NCBI GenBank assembly: GCA_019635215.1 | Contig: JAHBZZ010000005.1 | Span: forward strand, 62,001-126,000 | Reading direction: 5' to 3' | Length of the DNA stretch: 64,000 nucleotides | Source of the DNA: Nitrosomonas sp. | GTDB lineage: Bacteria; Pseudomonadota; Gammaproteobacteria; Burkholderiales; Nitrosomonadaceae | Shown: one piece after another, positions 47,968 to 57,467 of the stretch | Layout: every line of letters starts with the position of its first letter | Position numbering within the stretch: the stretch's first letter is position 1 | The notes under the pieces: model-generated | What the model was told of the DNA's origin: nothing | The model's database searches: none | What the model saw: the letters and a program-made list of their open reading frames with translations, nothing else | Position numbers and translations under genes: made by a program

Positions 47968-48567
47968 CTACCACCTCTTGTCTTTACTGGTACCCAATAA
48001 TGGGCGTAATTCCTCTGAAATTGCTTCCCGTGCTCGAAAAATACGAGAACGTACAGTACCTATGGGACACTCCATTATTTTTGCTATTTCATCATAGCTC
48101 AGACCTTCAATTTCTCTTAAAACAATCGCCGTGCGCAACTCATCGGGCAAATGCTCTAAAGTTTGGTTCACTGTTTGGGCTATCTGTTTGCTCATCAACT
48201 CACTCTCAGGTGTGTCCATCTCGCGCAGTACGCCGCCCTCTTCAAAATTCTCGGCATCTTCCGTATCAATACCCTGCAATGTCGACGCTTTCCGACCTTG
48301 TGAAACCAAATAATTTTTTGCAGTATTAATACCTATGCGGTAGAGCCAAGTATAAAAAGCACTGTCTCCACGAAATGCAGGCAATGCTCTGTAGGCCTTG
48401 ATGAAGGCTTCCTGAGTGACATCTTCAACTTCAGCCGGATCACGCACAAACTGCGACAACAGACGTGTCAGTTTGCGTTGATATTTCGCGACTAACAGAT
48501 CAAATGCATGTTTATCGCCATTCTGCACGCGTTCCACTAACTGTTGATCGACTTCCCGATCACTCAT
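47968..48567 (-). CDS. rpoE: Extracytoplasmic sigma factor RpoE (AlgU)
   Basis: RpoE is the group 4 sigma factor of the envelope stress response. The 199 residues match E. coli RpoE throughout: MSDREVDQQLVERVQNGD, region 2 VQNGDKHAFDLLVAKYQRKL with EDVTQEAFIKAYRALP, and region 4 ETILLRE-like AIVLREIEGLSYDEIAKIMECPIGTVRSRIFRAREAI. It starts the rpoE-rseA-rseB-mucD cluster. It most likely transcribes its own operon. Confidence 0.96.
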   Translation of the reverse strand: MSDREVDQQLVERVQNGDKHAFDLLVAKYQRKLTRLLSQFVRDPAEVEDVTQEAFIKAYRALPAFRGDSAFYTWLYRIGINTAKNYLVSQGRKASTLQGIDTEDAENFEEGGVLREMDTPESELMSKQIAQTVNQTLEHLPDELRTAIVLREIEGLSYDEIAKIMECPIGTVRSRIFRAREAISEELRPLLGTSKDKRW

Positions 48568-48691
48568 ATCACTCGGTCCCTGAATATGGATATTCTAAAT
48601 GATGAAAATATTACTCTTCCAGCTTTATTTCAAGCCTGACATCAAGTATACCTATTCAGGACGATCACGAAAACCGATACGATTAAACCAA

Positions 48692-48719
48692 GAAGACAGC
48701 AAAATAGGCAGATAAGTTC
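48692..48719 (-). promoter_or_regulatory. Weak candidate sigma-E promoter for rpoE
   Basis: The minus strand has GAACTT, a perfect sigma-E -35 box, and TCTTC 17 bases later, three of five matches to the TCTGA -10 box. It lies about 125 bases before rpoE, which fits autoregulation. The rest of the 299-base rpoE-queF gap shows nothing else clear. The -10 match is poor. Confidence 0.3.
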
Positions 48720-48866
48720 ATTTACCAATTATTCTCATTTCTGGCGGCTGTGACTAGTGAAATATTAACCAAAATAGAAAGCTCAGATTTAAGTAAATAT
48801 CATCGCAGCATAAATTTTTTACTTATCTATATCTCCGTACCAATAGACAGGCTTCACCATTCAAAC

Positions 48867-49286
48867 TTATCTTCTAAAACTGAATTGTTCATCGAACTGA
48901 TGCAATGAAGTCAATGGCTTTGGTTCCCAGGTCGATTTTCGATGATCAACGGTAACATTGGTAAAAATTCCGCCACGTACAAAAAACCGTGCCGTCAATC
49001 GTATATAACGTGGCTTCATCGCGGCGACAAGATCTTCCAAAATCTGATTGGTTACAGCCTCATGAAAAGCAGCTTGCTCACGGTAAGACCAGATATATAG
49101 CTTCAAACTTTTCAATTCGACGCATTTTTTATCGGGAATATAATCCAATATTAAGCTGGCAAAATCCGGCTGACCTGTTTTAGGGCATACACATGTAAAC
49201 TCTGGAATTTCCATATGAATTTGATAATCTCTTTTAACAAAGGGATTCGGAAATGTTTCAAGTTCCTTACTGGGCTCAGTTGACAT
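48867..49286 (-). CDS. queF: NADPH-dependent preQ0 reductase QueF
   Basis: QueF reduces 7-cyano-7-deazaguanine to preQ1 for queuosine tRNA modification. The 139 residues are the short (unimodular) type. The catalytic Cys is in [16 protein letters not shown], the NADPH motif [13 protein letters not shown] is present, and [12 protein letters not shown] contains conserved residues. It is divergent from smc. No preQ1 riboswitch was seen upstream. Confidence 0.95.
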   Translation of the reverse strand: MSTEPSKELETFPNPFVKRDYQIHMEIPEFTCVCPKTGQPDFASLILDYIPDKKCVELKSLKLYIWSYREQAAFHEAVTNQILEDLVAAMKPRYIRLTARFFVRGGIFTNVTVDHRKSTWEPKPLTSLHQFDEQFSFRR

Positions 49287-49401
49287 ACTGCATTCTCTTA
49301 ATTATTAATTCAGTTACAATAATAAACAGGACCATTGCTGAATAGTCTGCAACAGGGTCAATTCGATTTCACATTATAACTGCATCTCGTATTCATAAAA
49401 A

Positions 49402-52400
49402 TTGCGCCTGACCAAAATCAAACTCTCCGGCTTTAAATCGTTTGTCGAACCCACTGCTATTCCGACCACTAGCAATTTAATCGGCATTGTTGGCCCCAAT
49501 GGATGCGGAAAATCCAATATTATTGATGCCGTGCGCTGGGTACTTGGCGAGTCCAAAGCGTCAGCACTACGAGGAGATTCCATACAGGATGTTATTTTCG
49601 GTGGTTCAGCTCACCGCAATCCAGTGGGGCGCGCAAGCGTTGAGCTGATTTTTGACAATAATCAGGGTTCAGCTAACGGCCAATGGTCAAGCTATGCGGA
49701 AATAGCCATTAAACGCGTCATCCAACGGGAAGGTAACTCGAGTTATTATATCAATAATATACATGTCAGACGGCGCGATATAGCCGATCTTTTTTTGGGT
49801 ACGGGTGTTGGTGGACGCGGCTATGCAATCATTGAACAAGGCATGATATCCCGTATTATTGAAGCAAAACCGCAAGAATTGAAAATGTTTCTCGAGGAAG
49901 CCGCCGGAATCTCAAAATACAGAGAAAGAAGACATGAAACTGAATTAAGATTGACCGATACGCATAAAAATCTGCTTCGTATTGAAGATATTGCAGTCGA
50001 ACTCAAAAAACAAATAGAACATCTCGAAATTCAGGCCAATACCGCCAAAAAATACATTGCACTCAACACGCAACTGCAAAACACTCAACAAATATTATGG
50101 CTACAGCAGCGCAATGAATCAACAAAGCAGCGCCTTGCCGCAGAAGAGGAAATCAAACAGACCGAGCAGTTACTAGCCATCGAGGCTGAGCAATTACATC
50201 AGAACCGATGTATGCGCGAGAATTTACGCGCGCAAGAACACGATCTAAACGAACAGCTCCATGAAATACAAGGACAATTATATGGAGTAAATGCAGAAAA
50301 AGTACGTATTGAACAGGAAATCATCCAATTTCAGAAAAATAAAACCCGGCTGGCGCAACAGCTCTCTGATATCGACAAGCAATTAACAGCCAATCAACAT
50401 CACCAGGAATCCACCACAAATCATTTAACGCATTGGCAAAAAGAAAAAGAAAACACACTGGCTGAGTATGAAGCCAGTTTGCAAAAACATCGCATTGAGT
50501 CTGAAAAATTACCCGAGCTTGAAACTATTTTTCATCAACATCAGAAAGCGTATGAAAATCTGCGAAATAATTTTACCCAAACTGAGCAATCTATAACCCT
50601 GACACTAACGCATATTCAACATAGCAGCAAGACTATACAACAGCTGGAGTCACGCATCAACCGTTTGGAGCATGAATACAACACATTATCCGATATAGAT
50701 CGCAATCAGCTCACTGAGCTCCAAACACAACTTACGCAGGTTGAAAACCAATTACTCGAAACTGAAGAAACCTTAGCTACATCAGAATCGGCATTCTTCG
50801 AAACAAACAAGCAAAAAGAAACCGCAACAATACAAGTACACGAAACGCAAAAAGCGATAGCGAACTTACATGCGCAGTTTAACGCGCTGCACAATCTTCA
50901 GCAAAAAATCAAAAACAGCGATGCATTAAAACATTGGCTGCACAAATATAATCTGGACTCGGAAAAACGATTATGGCATCACATTCAGATTGAAAAGGAA
51001 TGGGAAAGCGCACTTGAATCCATTTTGCAAGAACGCCTGAACAGTCTTACTTTTTCACAATTGGAAACAATCCTTGATTGGCAAAATGATTTACCGCCCG
51101 GTAAATTATCCATTCTTGAATTGCCACCCATTAAAAACCTGCACAATACCAACCACAATAAAACTCAAGAACCTGAAATTTCAACCGCCTTCTTCCATAC
51201 CGACCGGAAAACACTCTTTACCTTTTTGACCTGCAATGACGAATACCTATTTTCATTACTGCAGCATTGGCTTGACAAAACCTACGTCATCGACAATATA
51301 AATTCCGGATTACAACAGCGACATCAACTGGTACCTAATGAACAATGGGTGACACGCGAAGGACATATCATTACCCGGCACAGCATCTTTTTTCACTCAC
51401 CCGATTCTCATCTCCACGGTGTGCTCTCGAGACAACGCGAACTAAACCGCATTCAATCCGAAATTACCGATCGTGAAAAGAAACTCGCCGCGCAACAATC
51501 AGTCCTGGCAGAGTGCATTGCGCAATGTGAAAAACTGCGACACGCCATTCAATCCCTGCGCCACAACCAGCAACAACTCACACAACATCGGCACACACTG
51601 CAAATCGAGCAGGCAAAACGCTTACAAATCAACATTCAAATGGAACAGCGCAAGATCCAGATAACGACGGAATTAAATGAAATTAATCTGCAACTCGACA
51701 AAGAAAACCGACAAAAGTCAGATGCCGAGCGTGATGCCTCGGAGCTCCATTCCCAAATCGATGAAATCAAGGAACAACTGCATAGCGCAAAAAATGCAAC
51801 GGAAACTGCTTCACACGCGCTCAGCAACCAACGCCTGATTATACAGACGGCATTAAAAACTGCCCAAGAGGCTTCATTTAATGAAAAAATCTGTCAGAAC
51901 AAGATCAATGATTTAGAGCAATCATTAAAATCAATTGAAGAAGATAAGAAACAACTATTACATACTCGCACAGCGTTAAATACCGAAACAGAAAATCAAG
52001 ACGATTCGATACTCAATATGCAATTGGAAACGTATTCACTGCGGTGTAAAGACTTAGAGACATCTATTGCCGAGCATCGCAATATGCTCGATCAGACAAG
52101 ACAACGTACTCAGGAAATTGAAGAGCTATCCATGTCGATGGAACATCGGCAAACAAAATTACGTGAATCCATTACTCAGTTACAACTCAAAAAACAGGCA
52201 TCCGTTTTGTCGGAAGAAAGATACAATGAACAACTGCGCGAAGCATCTGCCGATAATGAGCGCCTGCTACCATTAATTAACAGCAAAACCGACATCGCAT
52301 TGCAGGCCGACATCAAACAATTACATCAATCCATCACTGCGCTGGGTGCCATAAATCTCGCTGCACTGGATGAATTGGAAACCATCCGTTTGCGCGAAGG

Positions 52401-52974
52401 TAATCTGAATCTTCAAATCCAGGATTTACGGGAAGCCATGGCAATTCTACAGACAGCGATTGAACAGATTGATCAGGAAACAAAGAAGTTGCTGAAAAAA
52501 ACTTTCGATACTGTTAATACCAATCTACAAGAACTTTTTCCGCTCATTTTCTCTGGTGGAAAGGCAGAACTCGTGCTCAGTGATGATAAGATACTTGATG
52601 CCGGTATCACGCTGACCGCGCAACCACCCGGCAAAAAGAATAACTCCATTCACTTGTTATCAGGTGGCGAAAAAGCGCTCACTGCACTGGCTTTAATTTT
52701 TTCGCTATTTCGTCTGAATCCGGCGCCATTCTGCATGCTGGATGAAGTCGACGCACCGCTCGATGACAACAATACTGCACGTTTTTGTGAATTAGTGAAA
52801 AATTTATCTAAACAAACACAATTTTTGTTTATCAGTCATAATAAAATTACGATGGAAACAGCCCAGCAATTAATCGGTATCACGATGCAGGAACAAGGTG
52901 TTTCCCGAGTCGTTACTGTAAATATTGCTGGCATACTTGATTCTGAAATAACAAAAGATGCTGTACCATCGTAA
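49402..52974 (+). CDS. smc: Chromosome segregation protein SMC
   Basis: SMC forms a condensin-type ring that organises and segregates the chromosome. The 1190-residue chain has Walker A GPNGCGKS (31-38), a long coiled-coil arm, a hinge region (about 505-660), a second coiled coil, and the head part with LLSGGEKALTALALIFSLF and Walker B FCMLDEVDAPLDD. The start is a TTG at 49402; no in-frame ATG lies just upstream. It is followed by zipA, the conserved beta-proteobacterial order, though ligA, usually next, is not there. Confidence 0.96.
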   Translation: MRLTKIKLSGFKSFVEPTAIPTTSNLIGIVGPNGCGKSNIIDAVRWVLGESKASALRGDSIQDVIFGGSAHRNPVGRASVELIFDNNQGSANGQWSSYAEIAIKRVIQREGNSSYYINNIHVRRRDIADLFLGTGVGGRGYAIIEQGMISRIIEAKPQELKMFLEEAAGISKYRERRHETELRLTDTHKNLLRIEDIAVELKKQIEHLEIQANTAKKYIALNTQLQNTQQILWLQQRNESTKQRLAAEEEIKQTEQLLAIEAEQLHQNRCMRENLRAQEHDLNEQLHEIQGQLYGVNAEKVRIEQEIIQFQKNKTRLAQQLSDIDKQLTANQHHQESTTNHLTHWQKEKENTLAEYEASLQKHRIESEKLPELETIFHQHQKAYENLRNNFTQTEQSITLTLTHIQHSSKTIQQLESRINRLEHEYNTLSDIDRNQLTELQTQLTQVENQLLETEETLATSESAFFETNKQKETATIQVHETQKAIANLHAQFNALHNLQQKIKNSDALKHWLHKYNLDSEKRLWHHIQIEKEWESALESILQERLNSLTFSQLETILDWQNDLPPGKLSILELPPIKNLHNTNHNKTQEPEISTAFFHTDRKTLFTFLTCNDEYLFSLLQHWLDKTYVIDNINSGLQQRHQLVPNEQWVTREGHIITRHSIFFHSPDSHLHGVLSRQRELNRIQSEITDREKKLAAQQSVLAECIAQCEKLRHAIQSLRHNQQQLTQHRHTLQIEQAKRLQINIQMEQRKIQITTELNEINLQLDKENRQKSDAERDASELHSQIDEIKEQLHSAKNATETASHALSNQRLIIQTALKTAQEASFNEKICQNKINDLEQSLKSIEEDKKQLLHTRTALNTETENQDDSILNMQLETYSLRCKDLETSIAEHRNMLDQTRQRTQEIEELSMSMEHRQTKLRESITQLQLKKQASVLSEERYNEQLREASADNERLLPLINSKTDIALQADIKQLHQSITALGAINLAALDELETIRLREGNLNLQIQDLREAMAILQTAIEQIDQETKKLLKKTFDTVNTNLQELFPLIFSGGKAELVLSDDKILDAGITLTAQPPGKKNNSIHLLSGGEKALTALALIFSLFRLNPAPFCMLDEVDAPLDDNNTARFCELVKNLSKQTQFLFISHNKITMETAQQLIGITMQEQGVSRVVTVNIAGILDSEITKDAVPS

Positions 52975-53034
52975 CTTAAGTATGAAGACTGCGAAAAGGT
53001 TAGATAATAGGACAATAGCATAGGTATATTGAGT

Positions 53035-54240
53035 ATGAGTGACTTGCAAGTTAGTTTAATCATCATCGGTATCATTATCATTATCGGTGTTGCGATCTTT
53101 AATTGGATGCAACAACTGCGTTACCGCCGAAAAATAGAATCCACATTGAATCAGAAGCATGAGGATGTCTTGCTGGAAAAAACAAGCAACTCAACTCCCA
53201 AAAAGGGAGGGCGCGACAAAATCCATGAAAGAATTGAACCACAGTTGGATAAAAGCTTTTATACCGGGAAGCCACTTAAAAATGAGTTTTTAAAAAAAAT
53301 GGAATCGGGATTTGCTGAGAATTTAAATGAAGCTCAGGAAAATTTGGATCAATACAATAACCTTATCGACGATAAGGCACCAATACCCGCAACCAATGAA
53401 TTCTATTCCATTGTCGATGGGTTTGACAGTCATTCTAACTATATTGTCAATATCTACGCTAACTCGGTCATACCTGCGAACGAGCTCAACGAATTACTAC
53501 ATCGAAAATTTGATTTCAATAAACCGTTAAACTGGTTCGGACAAAAAAGTACGAACGACCGATGGGAAGAAATCAACATGAAATCAGCCGATCACTCGGG
53601 CTTTATCAATTTGAAGGGATGTTTATTACTTGCTGATCGTGCAGGTCCAATCAGAGAAATTGATTTATCCATTTTTCGCGACACCGTTCAGGATTTTGCC
53701 AAGCAAATCAACGCAAAAACGGAATGCCCGGATATTGTGCCATCACATGAACAAGCAGCAAGGCTTGACAAATTTTGTGCTGATGTCGACGTTATGATCG
53801 GCGTTAATATCATTAGCAAAGATGAAGGTGCATTTGTTGGAACAAAAATCAGAGGATTAGCCGAAGCATCGGGTTTCAAATTGGAATCTGATGGCATATT
53901 TAAATACCGAAATGATGAAAATCATATTCTGTTCACACTGATCAACTACGAACCAGAACCTTTTATCCCAGATAGTATAAGAACCATAACCACACATGGA
54001 ATAACGTTTCTATTGGATGTACCAAGAGTGGCAAACGGCGAGAAAGTTTTTGATCAGATGACGCACCTTGCCAAAGTTTTCTCTAATACGCTTGGCGGGA
54101 TCATGGTCGATGATAATCGCGTACCACTCAGTGAAAATGGACTGGCTAGGAGTAAACAACAGCTTATCAATATCCAATCAAGAATGAAAAAGTACAGTAT
54201 CCTTCCTGGCAGCCAGAATGCCTTAAGATTATTCAATTGA
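53035..54240 (+). CDS. zipA: Cell division protein ZipA
   Basis: ZipA ties the FtsZ ring to the inner membrane. The start is MSDLQVSLIIIGIIIIIGVA, the membrane helix (401 aa); the frame begins two codons earlier with a TTG. A charged linker follows, then a C-terminal FtsZ-binding domain (about 255-385, with MIGVNIISKDEGAFVGTKIRG, FLLDVPRVANGEKVFDQMTHLA and LGGIMVDDNRVPLSE). It lies about 60 bases after smc. Confidence 0.93.
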   Translation: MSDLQVSLIIIGIIIIIGVAIFNWMQQLRYRRKIESTLNQKHEDVLLEKTSNSTPKKGGRDKIHERIEPQLDKSFYTGKPLKNEFLKKMESGFAENLNEAQENLDQYNNLIDDKAPIPATNEFYSIVDGFDSHSNYIVNIYANSVIPANELNELLHRKFDFNKPLNWFGQKSTNDRWEEINMKSADHSGFINLKGCLLLADRAGPIREIDLSIFRDTVQDFAKQINAKTECPDIVPSHEQAARLDKFCADVDVMIGVNIISKDEGAFVGTKIRGLAEASGFKLESDGIFKYRNDENHILFTLINYEPEPFIPDSIRTITTHGITFLLDVPRVANGEKVFDQMTHLAKVFSNTLGGIMVDDNRVPLSENGLARSKQQLINIQSRMKKYSILPGSQNALRLFN

Positions 54241-54279
54241 CACTGCTGCAGTTCACAAGAATCAAACCAGAGGAAAATC

Positions 54280-54516
54280 ATGAGTTCAACCAATAAAACA
54301 TTCTCGCCGATAGAAGTACAATTAGAAGCTGGAAAACAATATTATTGGTGTACCTGTGGACGCAGCCAGTCTCAACCTTTTTGCGATGGCTCACATAAAG
54401 GTACAGAATTTACGCCTCGGGCTTTCTCCGTTGATATCAGTAAATCCTCCTGGCTATGCACCTGCAAAAAAACAGGTAATCCCCCGTTTTGCGATGGTAC
54501 ACACAATAAGCTATAA
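54280..54516 (+). CDS. CDGSH iron-sulfur domain protein
   Basis: The 78-residue protein holds two CDGSH-type [2Fe-2S] motifs: CTCGRSQSQPFCDGSHKG and CTCKKTGNPPFCDGTH, each giving a three-cysteine, one-histidine site. The ATG follows a GAGGAAAATC spacing. It lies between zipA and the division genes zapB-like and zapA. Bacterial double-CDGSH proteins have no settled function; electron transfer or iron-sulfur handling is possible. Confidence 0.9.
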   Translation: MSSTNKTFSPIEVQLEAGKQYYWCTCGRSQSQPFCDGSHKGTEFTPRAFSVDISKSSWLCTCKKTGNPPFCDGTHNKL

Positions 54517-54584
54517 AAGAACAAAAAACCAACTAACCTTGATTGCGCATAATTCTAAGATTTTCCATTAGCTGCCGGATATCT

Positions 54585-54782
54585 ATGGATTCAGATCTCA
54601 AAATACTCGAAGATGAAGTCAACCGGCTAGTAACCTTATATCAGGAGATTCGTAATGAGAACATCCGGTTACGTCAGCAACTTGCCAGAACTAGCGCAAG
54701 AAATGAACAGCTGACTGAAAAAATACATATTGCTTCCAGTCGTTTAGAAAATCTTTTAAAGCATTTACCTGATCATGAATAA
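54585..54782 (+). CDS. Small coiled-coil protein, ZapB-like (TIGR02449)
   Basis: The 65-residue protein MDSDLKILEDEVNRLVTLYQ... is a single predicted coiled coil (about 4-60). It matches the TIGR02449 family, found directly upstream of zapA in many beta- and gamma-proteobacteria. Its stop overlaps the zapA start by eight bases, which supports joint use in cell division. Similarity to ZapB is by structure and place, not strong sequence identity. The frame extends 14 codons upstream, but without a good ribosome-binding site. Confidence 0.8.
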   Translation: MDSDLKILEDEVNRLVTLYQEIRNENIRLRQQLARTSARNEQLTEKIHIASSRLENLLKHLPDHE

Positions 54783-55077
54783 TGAAAATGTGTTAGTAAT
54801 CGATATCATGGGCAGAGAGTTTAGTATTAGCTGTCCAAATGACGAGCGCGAGAAAATTCTGGAAGCTGCCGAATTTCTAAACAGCAAAATTCGTGAAATT
54901 AAAAATGAAGGCAAAATAGTCGACTCAGAACGGATAATCATTGCCGCAGCACTTGGAATCACACACGAATTACTCGACTCACGCCGATCAAACAGTTTTG
55001 ACATTGATGACATTAAGCGTAGAATTGTGGATATACGAAGAAAAATCGATACTGTATTGAACAAAAATGCAGAATGA
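54775..55077 (+). CDS. zapA: Cell division protein ZapA
   Basis: ZapA cross-links FtsZ filaments at the septum. The 100 residues match the family: VLVIDIMGREFSISCPNDERE, ILEAAEFLNSKIREIK, then the long C-terminal coiled coil (about 50-95, ERIIIAAALGITHELLD). It overlaps the ZapB-like gene by eight bases. A 6S RNA gene follows about 60 bases downstream, its conserved place. Confidence 0.95.
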   Translation: MNNENVLVIDIMGREFSISCPNDEREKILEAAEFLNSKIREIKNEGKIVDSERIIIAAALGITHELLDSRRSNSFDIDDIKRRIVDIRRKIDTVLNKNAE

Positions 55078-55136
55078 TGCTTCGTTGATCTATATCATCG
55101 TGAGAAAAAATAGCGTATTTAAAATATATTAAAAAT

Positions 55137-55322
55137 TGCCCCCTGCCGTGTACGTTAAAGACTGAAATTCTTTGAACCAATTATCAAAACAGGTTGTTGA
55201 CTAAAGTGAAACTGTTGTGCGCGGCTTCATTGAAGGCGTGCCTGATGGATCCGGGAAACAACCACCTTGAACCTCGTGGTTCAAGATGATGGTCTGACGG
55301 CATATGCGGGGGGCTTCCGCTT
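55137..55322 (+). ncRNA. ssrS: 6S RNA
   Basis: 6S RNA binds sigma-70 RNA polymerase and mutes promoters in slow growth. The 3' part matches E. coli 6S closely: CACCTTGAACC, a perfect 8-bp hairpin CTTGAACC / GGTTCAAG (55266-55285), then a GACGGCAT-like block. The 5' end GCCCCCTGCCGTG pairs with ACGGCATATGCGGGGGGC at the 3' end, giving the closing stem of the rod. A TATATT -10-like box lies just before it (55125-55130). The position after zapA is that of ssrS in proteobacteria. The ends are set by pairing and may be off by a few bases. The following fau gene found in E. coli is not here. Confidence 0.9.
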
Positions 55323-55584
55323 CCCTATTCTCATCCCGCTATCAGGCTAAAAAATTCACACGCGCATCAGATATTTTTTATGCAGGTATCAGAAAGCTAA
55401 GTTCCTGATTGTGGCGCATATCAAAATAATGATACCCAAAATTCCCTAATAAACCATTATCTTGCGGAAATACGGGTTAAATTCTTGCTTTCTCATCTCT
55501 TCGATTCTAGTCATATATGATAATTTTTGCGTAAATTATTAAACCTAATAACAATTCTCAACTTACGCACAAAGGTTTTCTATA
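55323..55584. other. Intergenic region 6S RNA / motA
   Basis: AT-rich sequence that must hold the motA-motB promoter. I looked for a FliA-type box and saw only weak matches (TAAATTCT near 55480 without a good partner). An AAAGG ribosome-binding site precedes motA. No gene was seen. Confidence 0.4.
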
Positions 55585-56445
55585 ATGCTAGTCATTGTTG
55601 GTTATCTCATTATCATCTTATCTATATTTGGCGGTTTCGCACTCGCAGGCGGACATTTGGCTTCTCTGTGGCAACCGGTTGAAATATTGATGATCGGTGG
55701 AGGTGCTTTCGGTGCTTTTGTAGTTGGTAATTCCAGCAAGGCACTCAAAGCGACTTTAAAAGGCCTGCCAAGTGTTTTTAAAGGTACCAAATATACTAAA
55801 GCTGTTTATATGGAGTTAATGACGTTGCTCTATGAGATTCTTGGAAAAATCCGCAAGGAAGGCTTAATGTCGATTGAATCTGATGTCGACGACCCGCAAA
55901 ACAGTCCTATCTTCACCAAATATCCAGCCATTCTGGCAGATCACCATGTTACAGAGTTTATGACAGATTATTTACGGCTGATGGTAGGTGGAAATCTAAA
56001 CGCGCTGGAAATTGAGAATTTAATGGACAGCGAACTGGAAACACATCATCAGGAAGGTGAAGTTCCTATTCACTGTATTGCAAAACTCGGAGATGGCTTA
56101 CCTGCTTTTGGCATTATTGCCGCTGTCATGGGGGTTGTTCATACCATGGAATCTGTTCATTTACCACCGGCCGAACTTGGTGTTCTGATCGCGGCTGCTT
56201 TGGTAGGTACCTTCCTTGGTATTCTGCTGGCTTACGGCTTTATAAGCCCATTAGCCGGAAAACTTGAACATCAATTACATGAATCCAGCAAGCTATTGGA
56301 ATGCATCAAAATTACATTACTGGCCAATTTGAACGGTTATTCACCTGTTCTCGCGGTTGAATTTGGCCGAAAAGTGCTCTTTACCACAGAAAGACCGTCA
56401 TTCCTTGAACTGGAACAACATGTCAAGAGTAGCAAGGCAGAATAA
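55585..56445 (+). CDS. motA: Flagellar stator protein MotA
   Basis: MotA forms the proton channel and torque unit with MotB. The 286 residues are of the long E. coli-like type, starting MLVIVGYLIIILSIFGGFALAGG. Four membrane helices are expected, with the cytoplasmic loop (about 60-165). The last helices contain GLPAFGIIAAVMGVVHTMESV and LGILLAYGFISPLAGKLEHQ. motB follows about 50 bases later. A different stator pair, MotCD, lies at 25 kb. Confidence 0.95.
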   Translation: MLVIVGYLIIILSIFGGFALAGGHLASLWQPVEILMIGGGAFGAFVVGNSSKALKATLKGLPSVFKGTKYTKAVYMELMTLLYEILGKIRKEGLMSIESDVDDPQNSPIFTKYPAILADHHVTEFMTDYLRLMVGGNLNALEIENLMDSELETHHQEGEVPIHCIAKLGDGLPAFGIIAAVMGVVHTMESVHLPPAELGVLIAAALVGTFLGILLAYGFISPLAGKLEHQLHESSKLLECIKITLLANLNGYSPVLAVEFGRKVLFTTERPSFLELEQHVKSSKAE

Positions 56446-56497
56446 TCCAATCCAGATCATCGTAACAAGATAACAACGAGATATCACGAGGCAATGT

Positions 56498-57445
56498 ATG
56501 TCTGATGATCTTTCACAACGCCCTATAGTCATTAAACGTATCAAAAAAATGGCTGGCAGTCATCATGGTGGCGCATGGAAAATCGCATATGCCGATTTTG
56601 TAACGGCGATGATGGCTTTCTTTTTGTTAATGTGGCTACTTGGCTCATCTTCTCAAGGTGATCTCGAAGGTATATCCGAATACTTTAGAACACCATTGAA
56701 AGTGGCTTTTCTTGGGGGTACAAATGTAGGTGACACCTCAAGCCTAATAAAAGGTGGTGGTACTGACATGACAAAAAGTACCGGACAAGTTAGAAAAGGT
56801 GAAACTTCAGCTAATAAAGCATTTATAGACCTTGAAGCCGCAAAAGCCGAACGAGAACGCATTGAGTTAATTCGTTTTAACCTTTTAAAAAACAAGATTG
56901 AACGGGCCATTGAAGCAAATCCTTTGTTACATAGATTCAAGAGTCAATTGTTACTGGATATCACCACGGATGGATTACGCATTCAAATCGTTGACGAACA
57001 AAACCGGCCGATGTTTGCCAGTGGACGCGCTGAATTGCAACCTTATACTAAAATAATACTTCACGAAATAGGCAAAATGCTGAACGATGTACCGAATAAA
57101 ATCAGCCTCTCCGGGCATACGGATGCAACACTTTTCCCTTCCGGGGATATAGGCTATAGCAACTGGGAATTATCAGCCGATCGCGCTAACGCTTCACGTC
57201 GGGAATTAATAGCCGGCGGTATGGATGCTGATAAAGTACTGCGTGTAGTCGGATTGTCATCAGCTGTCTTATTCGATCGTGATAATCCTTTCAATCCGAT
57301 TAACCGCCGAATTAGTATCATTGTGATGAATGAAAAGGCTGAAAACGCGATCAAACAGGAAAACAACGAAGTAAAAATCGACAGCCCAATCGGAATCAAT
57401 AAAGATTTAATCGACCTACCCCGAATCCCACGTACTACGGAATAG
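56498..57445 (+). CDS. motB: Flagellar stator protein MotB
   Basis: MotB anchors the stator to peptidoglycan and carries the proton-binding Asp. The 315 residues have IKRIKKMAGSHHGGAWKIA, the membrane helix with Asp33 in YADFVTAMMAFFLLMW, and an OmpA-like C-terminal domain (about 165-280, ISLSGHTDATLFP, NWELSADRANASRREL). The sequence is closer to E. coli MotB than MotD is. It follows motA and precedes the methyltransferase gene. Confidence 0.95.
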   Translation: MSDDLSQRPIVIKRIKKMAGSHHGGAWKIAYADFVTAMMAFFLLMWLLGSSSQGDLEGISEYFRTPLKVAFLGGTNVGDTSSLIKGGGTDMTKSTGQVRKGETSANKAFIDLEAAKAERERIELIRFNLLKNKIERAIEANPLLHRFKSQLLLDITTDGLRIQIVDEQNRPMFASGRAELQPYTKIILHEIGKMLNDVPNKISLSGHTDATLFPSGDIGYSNWELSADRANASRRELIAGGMDADKVLRVVGLSSAVLFDRDNPFNPINRRISIIVMNEKAENAIKQENNEVKIDSPIGINKDLIDLPRIPRTTE

Positions 57446-57467
57446 AAAAAAATTACGCATAATTATA

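Noticed and set aside
48867-49401. preQ1 riboswitch upstream of queF
   Set aside because: I looked in the short queF-smc gap for the pseudoknot-type aptamer and saw no convincing match.
55323-55584. FliA promoter for motAB
   Set aside because: TAAATTCT near 55480 has no GCCGATAA-like box at the right distance, so the match is too weak to call.
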